20,034 nucleotides of DNA from CAIKZZ01 sp037443765. Lineage in GTDB: Bacteria > Pseudomonadota > Gammaproteobacteria > Steroidobacterales > Steroidobacteraceae. The number at the start of each line of letters is the position of its first letter. Position 1 is the first letter of the stretch. Shown in pieces: positions 1-7,363 of this stretch. The stretch spans positions 1 to 20,034 of the forward strand of contig JBBINS010000035.1 in NCBI GenBank assembly GCA_037443765.1, in the 5' to 3' direction. The translations under genes were made by a program, and so were the position numbers. The notes under the pieces are model-generated. The model did no database searches, was not told the DNA's origin, and was given only the letters and a program-made list of their open reading frames with translations.

Positions 1-610
1 CCGCCGCCGCCGCCACCGGAGTCTCGACCTCCTCGGCGCGCATCGCGTGGACCGCGACGATCGACGGGTTCTTGCCCGACTGCAGCTCGACCGACAGCAC
101 GCCCTCGGGCAGCTTGAGGTCGGACACGTGCAGCGATTCGTTGAGGTGCAGGCCCGAGACGTCGAGCTCGAGGTACTCCGGCAGGTCCTTGGGCAGGCAC
201 TCCACCAGCAGCTCGTTCTTGAGGTGCGACATCATGCCGCCCTCGGTCTTCACGCCAGGCGACGCCGCCTCGCCCGTGTAGTGGATCGGAACCGAGAGGC
301 GGATCTTCTCGTTCTCGTAGACGCGCTGCAGATCGATGTGCACGACCTGGTTCTTCCAGGGGTGGCGCTGCACGTCGCGCAGGATCGCCGCCTGGGTCTG
401 GTCGCCCACCTTGAGCTGCATGATCGAGGAGTAGAACTTCTCGTTCTCGAGCGCCAGCTGGAGCTTCGTGTGGTCGAGCGACAGCGCGCGGGGCTCGCGC
501 TGGCCGCCGTAGAGGATCGCCGGAACACGTCCCGCGTGACGCAGGCGGCGGCTCGCACCCTTCCCCTGGTCATCGCGGAATTCCGCGATCAGTTCAAATG
601 AGGTCTTCAT
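1..610 (-). CDS. rplY: 50S ribosomal protein L25/general stress protein Ctc (C-terminus cut by window edge)
   Basis: This is the long (CTC-type) form of ribosomal protein L25, which binds 5S rRNA in the large subunit. The 203 visible residues show an N-terminal L25 domain (about 1-95) with the hallmark GASRRLRHAGRVPAILYGG stretch near residues 18-36 and LRDVQRHPWKNQVVHIDLQRV near 77-97. A beta-rich CTC domain follows (about 98-190) with KTEGG and LELDVSGLHL motifs. The reading frame runs off the window inside an alanine-rich tail, which is typical of these proteins, so only the extreme C-terminus is missing. Two adjacent ATGs exist (613 and 610); 610 is chosen because AAGGAG at 617-622 lies 6 nt upstream of it. 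The gene follows prs on the same strand after a 91-nt gap, as is usual in gamma- and betaproteobacteria. The long form, rather than the short enterobacterial L25, is a point of lineage information. Confidence 0.95.
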   Translation of the reverse strand, partial: MKTSFELIAEFRDDQGKGASRRLRHAGRVPAILYGGQREPRALSLDHTKLQLALENEKFYSSIMQLKVGDQTQAAILRDVQRHPWKNQVVHIDLQRVYENEKIRLSVPIHYTGEAASPGVKTEGGMMSHLKNELLVECLPKDLPEYLELDVSGLHLNESLHVSDLKLPEGVLSVELQSGKNPSIVAVHAMRAEEVETPVAAAA

Positions 611-616
611 CATCGT

Positions 617-622
617 CTCCTT
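617..622 (-). promoter_or_regulatory. Ribosome binding site of rplY
   Basis: AAGGAG on the minus strand lies 6 nt before the ATG at 610 and only 3 nt before the ATG at 613. This spacing favours the second ATG as the start. Confidence 0.6.
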
Positions 623-671
623 GCATTAGAACCCGACACGGCCCGCGACCAAGTCCGTACCGGATCCGTCG

Positions 672-694
672 TCCCGCGGCACCGCGCCGCGGGA
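672..694 (-). repeat. Perfect inverted repeat in the prs-rplY spacer
   Basis: The arms TCCCGCGGC (672-680) and GCCGCGGGA (686-694) are exactly complementary, giving a 9-bp GC-rich stem with a 5-nt loop. It starts 7 nt after the prs stop codon in transcription order. No run of T follows it on the minus strand, so it is a poor intrinsic terminator. It could protect the 3' end of the upstream message or partly attenuate readthrough into rplY. The strand is assigned from the transcription direction of both neighbours. Confidence 0.55.
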
Positions 695-701
695 TTGAAA
701 C

Positions 702-1655
702 TCAATCGATGTACAGCGAGCTCACCGACTCCTCGTCCCGGATCCGGCGCATCGTCTCGGCGAGCAGCCCCGCGACCGACAGCTGGCGGATCTTCGGGCA
801 GCCACGGGCCGCGGCGCTGAGCGGAATCGTGTCGGTCACCACGAGTTCGTCGAGCACCGAGCCGGTGATCCGCTCCACCGCGGCGCCCGACAGTACCGGG
901 TGGGTGATGTAGGCCACGACCTTGACCGCACCCTCGTCCTTGAGCGCCTGCGCGGCCTGGCACAGCGTGCCGGCGGTGTCGACCATGTCGTCGACCATCA
1001 CGCAGCTCTTGCCCTCCACGTCGCCGATGATGTTCATCACCTTCGACTCGTTGGGGCGCGGACGCCGCTTGTCGATGATCGCGAGGTCGGCGTCGTCGAG
1101 GCGCTTGGCGAGCGCGCGCGCGCGGACCACGCCGCCGACGTCGGGCGAGACCACGATCATGTTGTCGTACTTCTGCTTCCAGGCGTCGCCCAGCAGCACC
1201 GGCGAGGCGTAGACGTTGTCGACCGGCAGGTCGAAGAAGCCCTGGATCTGGTCCGCGTGCAGGTCGATCGTCAGCACGCGATTGACGCCCGCGGTCGCGA
1301 TCATGTTGGCGACCAGCTTGGCGGTGATCGCGACGCGCGTCGCGCGCGGCCGGCGATCCTGGCGCGCATAGCCGAAGTACGGGATCACCGCGGTGATCCG
1401 GCCGGCGCTCGCACGCCGGCACGCGTCGGCCATGACGAGCAGTTCCATCAGATGGTCGTTGGCCGGCGGGCAGGTCGGCTGGACGATGAAGACGTCGCGG
1501 CCGCGCACGTTCTCCATCAGCTCGACCGTCGCCTCGCCGTCGCTGAACCGGCCCACGTGGGCGCGGCCGAGCGGCATCATCAGGTGCCGCGCAATCTCCT
1601 GCGCGAGCGCCGGGTTCGAGTTCCCGGCGAACACTGACATCTGCGCTTCGGACAC
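702..1655 (-). CDS. prs: Ribose-phosphate pyrophosphokinase (PRPP synthetase)
   Basis: The enzyme makes PRPP from ribose 5-phosphate and ATP, feeding purine, pyrimidine, NAD, histidine and tryptophan synthesis in the cytoplasm. The 317 residues match the family over full length. Visible motifs are FAGNSNPALA at the N-terminus, GRFSDGE (35-41), ENVRG (48-52), FGYARQDRR (94-102), the LHADQIQGFFD segment (132-142), the flexible-loop KRRPRPNES (196-204) and the PRPP-binding loop VDDMVDTAGTL (221-231). The start is GTG at 1655, preceded by GGGGAG at 1662-1667 with a 6-nt spacer. An internal ATG at 1640 lacks such a site. The gene lies 43 nt downstream of tRNA-Gln, in the same direction, and is probably co-transcribed with ispE and the tRNA. 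Nothing key is missing. Confidence 0.97.
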   Translation of the reverse strand: MSEAQMSVFAGNSNPALAQEIARHLMMPLGRAHVGRFSDGEATVELMENVRGRDVFIVQPTCPPANDHLMELLVMADACRRASAGRITAVIPYFGYARQDRRPRATRVAITAKLVANMIATAGVNRVLTIDLHADQIQGFFDLPVDNVYASPVLLGDAWKQKYDNMIVVSPDVGGVVRARALAKRLDDADLAIIDKRRPRPNESKVMNIIGDVEGKSCVMVDDMVDTAGTLCQAAQALKDEGAVKVVAYITHPVLSGAAVERITGSVLDELVVTDTIPLSAAARGCPKIRQLSVAGLLAETMRRIRDEESVSSLYID

Positions 1656-1661
1656 TGCACG

Positions 1662-1667
1662 CTCCCC
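1662..1667 (-). promoter_or_regulatory. Ribosome binding site fixing the GTG start of prs
   Basis: GGGGAG on the minus strand is 6 nt upstream of the GTG at 1655. The in-frame ATG at 1640 has no comparable purine-rich site, so this decides the start. Confidence 0.65.
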
Positions 1668-1698
1668 GCTCAGTCGACGTCCAAACCATCAGTCAAAG

Positions 1699-1773
1699 TG
1701 GCTGGGGCGGAAGGATTCGAACCTTCGCATGGCGGAATCAAAATCCGCTGCCGTACCACTTGGCTACGCCCCA
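1699..1773 (-). tRNA. tRNA-Gln (anticodon UUG)
   Basis: The 75-nt minus-strand sequence folds as a tRNA. The acceptor arms are TGGGGCG (5') and CGCCCCA (3'), followed by discriminator G and an encoded CCA. The anticodon stem is GCGGA/TCCGC around a TTTTGAT loop, giving anticodon TTG, and the T arm carries GGTTCGAATCC. The U1-A72 first pair is the normal feature of bacterial tRNA-Gln. The gene begins only 9 nt after the ispE stop and ends 43 nt before the prs start. It is therefore almost certainly released from an mRNA-tRNA transcript by RNase processing. With GatCAB also in the window, this tRNA is a plausible substrate for the transamidation route, although a GlnRS elsewhere in the genome cannot be excluded. 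Confidence 0.97.
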
Positions 1774-1782
1774 ACCGCAACC

Positions 1783-2679
1783 CTAGCGGCGAGCCGGCAG
1801 GTGCCCCGCGCTGCGCGCCGCCGCAAGCCGCGCGGCGAGCGGCGAGCGGTGCAGCCCCTCCGCCACAAAACCCGTCCAGCCGGCCGGAAGGCCGTCGAGC
1901 GCCGCGTCGGCGGCGCGCCGGTCGGCGAACACCGCGAACACGCTCGCACCCGAACCGGTCATCCGCGCCGGGCTCCGCGCGCCGAGCCACTCGAGCGCCG
2001 CGCGCACGGCCGGGTGGCGCGCGGCGACGACGGGCTCCAGGTCGTTTCGTCCCGGCAGCTGGGCCCCGATGCCAGGAGGCAACGGGGAGCCGGGTATTGT
2101 GATGGCCGGAGAATTTCTTGTCAATTCAGGTGCCTGGAAGGCCTCTGCGGTCGACACCGGCGCGCCCGGATAGACCACTGCGAAGGCCCGGGAAGGCAGC
2201 GAAACGGGCTCGAGCCGCTCGCCGATGCCCCGGGCCACGGCATTCGCGCCGTAGACGAACACCGGCACGTCCGCGCCGAGCTCGAGGCCGATCTCCGCGA
2301 GCCGGGCGGGCTCCCACCCCAGCCCCCAGAGCTCGTTCAGCGCGACGAGCACAGTGGCCGCGTCCGAACTCCCGCCGCCGAGGCCGCCGCCGACCGGAAT
2401 CCGCTTGGCGACGTCGATCTCCGCGCCGAGCCCGGGTTGCGCGGCACGCGCCCGCAGCAGCCGCGCGGCCCGCACGACGAGGTCCTCCTCGGCCGGCACG
2501 CCCGGGGCGCCGCCGATGCGCGCGATGACCCCGTCCCGGCGCACCCCGATGCGGAGCTCGTCCGCGAGGTCGATCAGCTGGAACACGGTCTCGAGCTCGT
2601 GGTAGCCATCGGCGCGACGGCCCGTCACGTGCAGGAACAGGTTGAGCTTGGCAGGCGCCGGCCAGGGCACGGCGCTCAC
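1783..2679 (-). CDS. ispE: 4-diphosphocytidyl-2-C-methyl-D-erythritol kinase
   Basis: IspE phosphorylates CDP-methylerythritol at the 2-hydroxyl, the fourth step of the MEP isoprenoid pathway. The 298-residue protein has the GHMP-kinase layout. Lys-11 lies in PAPAKLNLFLHVTGRR, the ATP-binding glycine-serine loop PVGGGLGGGSSDAATVL is at 95-111, and the catalytic aspartate (Asp-137) is in GADVPVF. A C-terminal RMTGSGASVFAVF motif completes the fold, and the PELTRNSP segment is also typical. The start is GTG at 2679, which overlaps the lolB stop as GTGA, so translation is likely coupled. tRNA-Gln follows 9 nt after the stop. A short patch of lower GC around 2090-2130 falls in a variable loop of the protein and does not disrupt the frame. 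Confidence 0.96.
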   Translation of the reverse strand: MSAVPWPAPAKLNLFLHVTGRRADGYHELETVFQLIDLADELRIGVRRDGVIARIGGAPGVPAEEDLVVRAARLLRARAAQPGLGAEIDVAKRIPVGGGLGGGSSDAATVLVALNELWGLGWEPARLAEIGLELGADVPVFVYGANAVARGIGERLEPVSLPSRAFAVVYPGAPVSTAEAFQAPELTRNSPAITIPGSPLPPGIGAQLPGRNDLEPVVAARHPAVRAALEWLGARSPARMTGSGASVFAVFADRRAADAALDGLPAGWTGFVAEGLHRSPLAARLAAARSAGHLPARR

Positions 2680-3266
2680 GATCCGCCGACCCGCCAGCGG
2701 TCGATGACGACGCGAATCCGGGTCGTGTCACGACTGAGCGTGAGCCGCGCGGGAAGCGGCCCCGGCGCCCCATCGACCGGCACGAACTCCGCGACCGCCA
2801 CCTGCCAGCCGTCCTGGCGGAAGTCGCTGCCGGTGCCGTCCGCGGGTCGGCCCGGTGCGGGCACGCCGAGCACCCAGTACCGCAGCGGATCGAGCGGCAG
2901 CGGGAAGCCGAGGCGTGCGACGAGTTCGGGCTCGAGCGAATCGAACGGCGCCGCCACCTCGAAGGGCGGCGCACCGCCCGAGTCGATCTGAATCCTCTCG
3001 GCGGTGCGGGTAATCCGCACCGCGCCGGCGCCGAAGGGGCCGCGGACGCCGAGCTCGCCGCGCCCCGCCGCCTCCTGCCAGTCGAAGCTGGCGCTGAAGC
3101 CGTCGCTGCCGGCGCGCACCGCCACGCGGCCGGACGCCTGCCAGGTCGTGAGCGCGGCGATCGCGCCGCGCTCCGCGGCGTCGGGCCCCGGCACCGGCCG
3201 AACCGACATCGCGTGGCAGCCGGCGAGCACCGCCAGCGCCGCGACGAGCGCGAGCCTTGGGGTCAT
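2676..3266 (-). CDS. lolB: Outer-membrane lipoprotein receptor LolB
   Basis: LolB accepts lipoproteins from the periplasmic carrier LolA and inserts them in the outer membrane. The 196-residue protein starts with a lipoprotein signal peptide, with a hydrophobic run at 4-15 and lipobox LAGC and Cys-17 as the lipidated residue. Residue +2 is His rather than Asp, consistent with outer-membrane sorting. The body matches the family: WQASGRVAVR (42-51), FDWQ (61-64), GPFGAGAVRI, and the characteristic LGFPLPLDPLRYWVLGVPAPG near 119-139. The ATG overlaps the stop of the upstream TPR gene by 4 nt (ATGA), and its own stop overlaps ispE (GTGA). This is the conserved lolB-ispE-prs order. The sequence is divergent, as LolB usually is, but motifs and context agree. 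Confidence 0.92.
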   Translation of the reverse strand: MTPRLALVAALAVLAGCHAMSVRPVPGPDAAERGAIAALTTWQASGRVAVRAGSDGFSASFDWQEAAGRGELGVRGPFGAGAVRITRTAERIQIDSGGAPPFEVAAPFDSLEPELVARLGFPLPLDPLRYWVLGVPAPGRPADGTGSDFRQDGWQVAVAEFVPVDGAPGPLPARLTLSRDTTRIRVVIDRWRVGGS

Positions 3267-4924
3267 GACTGCGGGCCGAGGTTCCGCTCGAGCGCCTTCT
3301 TGAGGTGCGGATCACCCGGGTTCTTCTCGAGGGCCGCGCGCCACGTGTGCTCCGCGGCCGCGCGGTCGCCCAGCGCCCACTGCACCTCGCCGACGTGCGT
3401 GGCGATCTCCGGATCCGGGTCGACGGCATAGGCGCGCTGCAGCCAGACGAGGCCGTCGGCGCTGCGACCGCGCCGGTGCAGGACCCAGCCGAGGCTGTCC
3501 TGGATCGCCGCGCTATCCGGACGCTCGGCCAGCGCCGCCCGGATCCGCCGCTCCGCATCGGGAAGCTCGCGCCCGTGGTCGGCCAGCGTGAACCCGAGCG
3601 CGTTTTGCGCCGTCGGGTCGAGCGGCCGCAGGCGCGCGACCGCGCGCAGCTCGCCAAGCGCTGCGTCGACCGCCCCGGACTGCTCGAGGACCGTGGCGCG
3701 TGCATAGCGCAGTTCCACCCGGTCGGGGTAGGCGACCGCGGCGCGCTCGAGCAGCGCGAGCGCATCCGCGGTCCGGCCGAACTCGCCGAGGATCTGCGCC
3801 CGCCCGGCGGACACCTCGACGCGGTGCTCGACCGAGGACGCGACGAACTCGTCGAGCTGGCGCGCCGCGACCCAGGTGTCGCCGTGCTCGAGGCCGAGGC
3901 GGTAGGCCCGCAACTGGGCGGCGACCGCGCGCGGGCCCGAGGTCACGCGGCCGTACAGCCGCAGCGCCCGGTCGCGCTCGCCGCGCCGGTCGGCGATCAC
4001 CGCGAGGCCGAAGAACGCGCGTTCGGCGTTCCGGCCCGTCGCGAGCATCTCCGTGTAGCGGCTGGTCGCCTCGTCCCAGCGGTGCGCCTCGACGTCGAGG
4101 CCGGCGAGGCCCTCGAGCGCCTCGGCCCGCACGACGTGGCCGCGCGCGAGGTCAGCGAAGTAAGGCTGCGCCTCGGCACCGCGGTCGCAGGCCGTCAGCA
4201 GCCAAGCGTAGACGAGCCGGTCGGTGTCGGCCGACTCCGCGGCGAGCGCGCTCGCCTCCTTGAGCCCGGCGTCGCAGTCGCCGCCGGCGATCCGCGCGCG
4301 GGCGTGCAGCCAGCGCGCCTCGCGCCAGTCGGGTCGGAGCGCGAGCGCGCGGCCGACCGCGCCTAGCGCCGCAGGCGAGTCGCTGGCCGACAGCGCGAGC
4401 GAGGCCGCCGCGTACTGTGCCTCCGGGACGCCGGCGTACTGGTCCGCCAGCCGGCCGACGGCGCGGGCGACGCCCGTGTCGTTCCGCAGCGCCGCCAGCG
4501 ACTCGCCGAGGGCGTTGAAGGCCTCGGCCGGCGAGTCGTAGGCGGTCCGGACGAGGTCGCCGAGGGTCCGCTCGGCGGCGGCCCGGTCGTCGAGCTCGAG
4601 CTGCGCGACCGCGAGGAAGCGGCGCGGCGCCTCGCTCTTGGGGTCACGGGCGAGCCATTCCGCGGCCGTGCGCGCGAGTTCCCGGTCCTGACCGTTGTCG
4701 AAGCTGATGCGGGCGGCCCGCTCGGCGATCGCCGTGTCGCCGGTCGACGCTGCGGCAAGCCGGTATTCGCTCGCGGCAACCGCGTACTCGCCCCGCTCGA
4801 CCGCCACCTCGGCCAGCAGCATGCGCTCGCCCGGCGGCGCCCCCCCCAGGCCCGCGCAGCCGCCGAGCGTGAGTGCGAGGCCCGCGAGCGACACCCGGGC
4901 AGATCTGGAAGCCACGTGGATCAT
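3263..4924 (-). CDS. TPR-repeat lipoprotein of the hemA-lolB neighbourhood, function unknown
   Basis: This 553-residue protein has a lipoprotein signal peptide: basic residues at 7 and 10, a hydrophobic core at 11-20, and lipobox LGGC with Cys-23 as the lipidated residue. Residue +2 is Ala, so outer-membrane anchoring facing the periplasm is likely. The rest is almost entirely alanine- and arginine-rich helical repeats of TPR type. The clearest are at about 437-470 (AQNALGFTLADHG) and 474-505 (AIQDSLGWVLHRRG, then WLQRAYAVDPD), with weaker units from about 35 onward. An equivalent TPR protein sits between hemA and lolB in Pseudomonas, and its role is not established. The start at 4924 is chosen because it opens the signal peptide; the open frame continues upstream to 5191 only as antisense to hemA. 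The gene opens a tightly overlapping operon with lolB and ispE. A scaffolding role in the envelope is only a guess. Confidence 0.88.
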   Translation of the reverse strand: MIHVASRSARVSLAGLALTLGGCAGLGGAPPGERMLLAEVAVERGEYAVAASEYRLAAASTGDTAIAERAARISFDNGQDRELARTAAEWLARDPKSEAPRRFLAVAQLELDDRAAAERTLGDLVRTAYDSPAEAFNALGESLAALRNDTGVARAVGRLADQYAGVPEAQYAAASLALSASDSPAALGAVGRALALRPDWREARWLHARARIAGGDCDAGLKEASALAAESADTDRLVYAWLLTACDRGAEAQPYFADLARGHVVRAEALEGLAGLDVEAHRWDEATSRYTEMLATGRNAERAFFGLAVIADRRGERDRALRLYGRVTSGPRAVAAQLRAYRLGLEHGDTWVAARQLDEFVASSVEHRVEVSAGRAQILGEFGRTADALALLERAAVAYPDRVELRYARATVLEQSGAVDAALGELRAVARLRPLDPTAQNALGFTLADHGRELPDAERRIRAALAERPDSAAIQDSLGWVLHRRGRSADGLVWLQRAYAVDPDPEIATHVGEVQWALGDRAAAEHTWRAALEKNPGDPHLKKALERNLGPQS

Positions 4925-4930
4925 GGGTTC

Positions 4931-4936
4931 ACTATA
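4931..4936 (-). promoter_or_regulatory. Possible -10 element abutting the TPR gene start
   Basis: TATAGT on the minus strand (5 of 6 matches to TATAAT) lies 6 nt before the ATG at 4924. No good -35 hexamer sits 16-18 nt upstream, and no Shine-Dalgarno sequence lies between it and the ATG. If used, the message would begin at or next to the start codon, that is, be leaderless. Confidence 0.3.
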
Positions 4937-4976
4937 TCCCAAGGAACCCGCCCGGCCGGCGTGACGGCCACTACGC

Positions 4977-5006
4977 TTGCCCTGCCCCGCCCGCGTACCT
5001 GACAAT
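4977..5006 (+). promoter_or_regulatory. Possible promoter of hemA-prfA-prmC
   Basis: TTGCCC (4977-4982) and GACAAT (5001-5006) are 18 nt apart, each with 4 of 6 matches to the sigma-70 consensus. They lie in the 112-bp divergent spacer between the TPR gene and hemA, which must hold promoters for both directions. The predicted transcript start is near 5013, 24 nt before the hemA ATG. The match is weak. Confidence 0.3.
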
Positions 5007-5036
5007 CCCGCGCCACCCGACCCCCTCAGGCTCCGC

Positions 5037-6287
5037 ATGCCCCTTGTCGTCGTCGGGATCAACCATCGCACGGCACCCCTCGAGGTGCGTGAGAAGGTGG
5101 TCTTCGACCCCAGCCACCTGCCGGACGCGCTCAAGGCGCTCGCCAGCGGCGGTGCCCGCGAGAACGTCATCGTCTCGACGTGCAACCGCACCGAGCTCTA
5201 TTGCGTCACCGACCAGCCCGGCGAGCTCGGCCGCTGGCTCGAGACCTATCACGGCACCGGCTACGAGCTCAAAGAGTGCCTCTACGAGCACCACGACGCG
5301 ACCGCGATCGAGCACGCCTTCGCGGTCGCATCCGGGCTCGACTCCATGGTGCTCGGCGAGCCGCAGATCCTCGGCCAGCTGAAGGACGCCTACCGCGCCG
5401 CGCAGCAGGCCGGCACGGTCGGGCCGCTGCTCAACCGGCTGTTCCAGGCGACGTTCTCGGTCGCCAAGCGCGTACGCACTGAGACGCAGATCGGCGCCAA
5501 CGCGGTGTCGGTAGCCTACGCGGCCGTGAGCCTGGCGCGGCAGATCTTCGCCGGCTTCACGCAGCACACGGCGCTGCTGGTCGGCGCCGGGGAGACGATC
5601 GCGCTCGCCGCCCGCCACCTGCACTCGCAGGGCCTGAAGCGGATGATCATCGCCAACCGCAGCCTCGACCGCGCGCAGCTGCTCGCCGCCGAGTTCAACG
5701 CCTCGGCGATCACGCTCGACGCGCTGCCCAGCCACCTCGCCGATGCCGACATCGTCGTCAGCTCGACCGCGAGCCCGACCGTCGTGATCACCGCCGCCGA
5801 CGTCGAGGCCGCGCTCGCGGCGCGCCGCCGCCGGCCGATGTTCATGGTGGACATCGCCGTGCCGCGCGACATCGAGGCGTCGGTCGCCGACTTCGAGGAC
5901 GTCTACCTCTACACGATCGACGACCTGCAGGGATTCGTCACGCAGAACCTCAAGGCCCGCGAGGACGGGGCGCGCGAAGCGCGCATCCTGATCGACGAGG
6001 AGGTTGCGCGCTTCGTGCAGGGGCTGCGCGGCCAGCACGCGGTGCCGACCATCCGCGAGCTGCGCACGACCGCCGAGCAGATCCGTGCGCAGACGCTCGA
6101 CCAAGCGCGCCGGCTGATCAGCTCCGGCCGCTCGCCAGAGGACGCGCTCGCCTACCTCGCCGACACGCTGACGCACCGGCTGATCCACCCGCCCACGCAC
6201 GAGCTGCGCCAGGCCGGCGAGGCCGGCGACGAGGCGCTCGTGGCCGCGGCGCGGCGCCTGTTCCACCTGGACGCCGACACCGAATGA
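5037..6287 (+). CDS. hemA: Glutamyl-tRNA reductase
   Basis: HemA reduces glutamyl-tRNA(Glu) with NADPH to glutamate-1-semialdehyde, the committed step of C5 tetrapyrrole synthesis. The protein has 416 residues, close to the E. coli length. The N-terminal catalytic domain begins GINHRTAPLEVREK (7-20) and carries the nucleophilic Cys-49 in STCNRTELY. GEPQILGQLKDAY (107-119) follows. The NADPH-binding domain has VGAGETIALAARHL (182-195) and IIANRSLDRAQ. The C-terminal helical dimerisation part ends LFHLDADTE. The start at 5037 gives MPLVVVGINH, the usual N-terminus, with a weak AGG site 6 nt upstream. The stop overlaps the prfA start as ATGA, so hemA and prfA are translationally coupled, a classic proteobacterial arrangement. 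Confidence 0.97.
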   Translation: MPLVVVGINHRTAPLEVREKVVFDPSHLPDALKALASGGARENVIVSTCNRTELYCVTDQPGELGRWLETYHGTGYELKECLYEHHDATAIEHAFAVASGLDSMVLGEPQILGQLKDAYRAAQQAGTVGPLLNRLFQATFSVAKRVRTETQIGANAVSVAYAAVSLARQIFAGFTQHTALLVGAGETIALAARHLHSQGLKRMIIANRSLDRAQLLAAEFNASAITLDALPSHLADADIVVSSTASPTVVITAADVEAALAARRRRPMFMVDIAVPRDIEASVADFEDVYLYTIDDLQGFVTQNLKAREDGAREARILIDEEVARFVQGLRGQHAVPTIRELRTTAEQIRAQTLDQARRLISSGRSPEDALAYLADTLTHRLIHPPTHELRQAGEAGDEALVAAARRLFHLDADTE

Positions 6288-7363
6288 GGGACTCGATCCG
6301 CCGACGCCTCGAGCGGCTCGCCGAGCGCTACGAGGAGGTAGGCCGGATGCTGTCGGACCCCGCGCTGCAGGGCCGCAGCGACCGGTTCCGCGAGCTGTCG
6401 ATGGAATACTCGCGCCTCGAGCCCTTGGCCCAGCGCTTTGGAGCCTACGCCGCGCTCGAGCACGAGGCACGGGCCGCCGCCGAGCTCGCCGCGGACGCCG
6501 ACCCCGAGATGCGCACGATGGCCGCCGCCGAGCAGCGCGAGCTCGCGACGCGGCTCGAAGCCGCGGAAGGTGACCTGCAGCGGCTGCTGATCCCCAAGGA
6601 CCCGCACGACGACGGCAACATCTTCCTCGAGATCCGCGCCGGCGCCGGCGGCGACGAGGCGGCGATCTTCGCGGGCGACCTGTTCCGCATGTACTCGCGC
6701 TACGCCGACGCGCAGCGCTGGAAGGTCGAGGTGCTGTCCGAGAGTCGCGGCGAGCACGGCGGCTTCCGCGAGATCATCTGCCGGATCGTCGGCCAGGGCG
6801 CCTACTCGCGCCTCAAGTTCGAGTCCGGCACGCACCGCGTGCAGCGGGTACCGGCGACCGAGGCACAGGGCCGGATCCACACCTCGACCTGCACGGTCGC
6901 GATCCTGCCGGAACTGGCCGCGGTCGAGGACGTGCCGATCGCGGACGCGGACCTGCGGGTCGACACCTACCGGTCGTCCGGCGCCGGCGGCCAGCACGTC
7001 AACAAGACCGACTCGGCCGTGCGCCTCACCCACCTGCCGACCGGCATCGTCGTCGAGTGCCAGGACGAGCGCTCGCAGCACAAGAACCGCTCGCGGGCGA
7101 TGTCGCTGCTCAAGGCCAAGCTGCTGCAGGCCGAGCGCGACAAGCAGGCCTCGCAGCAGGCCGCGAGCCGCCGGCTGCAGGTCGGCACGGGCGACCGCTC
7201 CGAGCGGATCCGCACCTACAACTTTCCGCAGGGCCGCCTGACCGACCACCGCATCGAGCTCACGCTCTACAAGCTCGAGGACATCGTCGGCGGCGAGCTG
7301 GACGAGGTGCTGGTGCCGCTGGCGCGCGAGTTCGAGGCCGAGCAGCTCGCGGAACTCGAGTGA
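6284..7363 (+). CDS. prfA: Peptide chain release factor 1
   Basis: RF1 recognises UAA and UAG in the ribosomal A site and triggers peptide release. The 359-residue protein shows the codon-recognition tripeptide Pro-Ala-Thr (190-192) in QRVPATEAQGRIHTS. This is the PxT signature of RF1, as opposed to the SPF motif of RF2. The catalytic GGQ loop is at 235-237 in SSGAGGQHVNKTDSAVR. The N-terminal helical domain begins RRRLERLAERYEEVG, and the segment LEIRAGAGGDEAAIFA is at 115-130. The ATG overlaps the hemA stop by 4 nt, and the stop overlaps the start of prmC, whose product methylates the glutamine of GGQ. Enzyme and substrate are therefore encoded adjacently. No feature is missing. Confidence 0.98.
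   Translation: MRDSIRRRLERLAERYEEVGRMLSDPALQGRSDRFRELSMEYSRLEPLAQRFGAYAALEHEARAAAELAADADPEMRTMAAAEQRELATRLEAAEGDLQRLLIPKDPHDDGNIFLEIRAGAGGDEAAIFAGDLFRMYSRYADAQRWKVEVLSESRGEHGGFREIICRIVGQGAYSRLKFESGTHRVQRVPATEAQGRIHTSTCTVAILPELAAVEDVPIADADLRVDTYRSSGAGGQHVNKTDSAVRLTHLPTGIVVECQDERSQHKNRSRAMSLLKAKLLQAERDKQASQQAASRRLQVGTGDRSERIRTYNFPQGRLTDHRIELTLYKLEDIVGGELDEVLVPLAREFEAEQLAELE

Noticed and set aside
1..19. GCC-type triplet repeat at the window start
   Set aside because: Read on the minus strand these are alanine codons in the Ala-rich tail of L25, so no separate microsatellite is called.
625..630. TCTAAT as a -10 box for rplY
   Set aside because: The transcript would start inside or next to the Shine-Dalgarno sequence, leaving no usable ribosome site, and the -35 (TTGGTC) matches only in TTG.
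2090..2130. Lower-GC patch inside ispE as a sign of insertion or transfer
   Set aside because: The frame is continuous and the encoded stretch includes the PELTRNSP segment found in IspE proteins; a 40-base dip is within normal variation.
3305..4366. Long plus-strand frame antisense to the TPR gene
   Set aside because: The minus-strand frame has a signal peptide, lipobox and TPR units. The plus frame has only shadow-type composition.
4925..5191. N-terminal extension of the TPR protein to 5191
   Set aside because: It would overlap hemA antisense, has no family likeness, and would bury the signal peptide and lipobox that start at the ATG at 4924.
7057..7359. Upstream extension of prmC inside prfA
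   Set aside because: The extra residues are a frame-shifted reading of conserved RF1 sequence. The GTG at 7360 gives the normal PrmC N-terminus.
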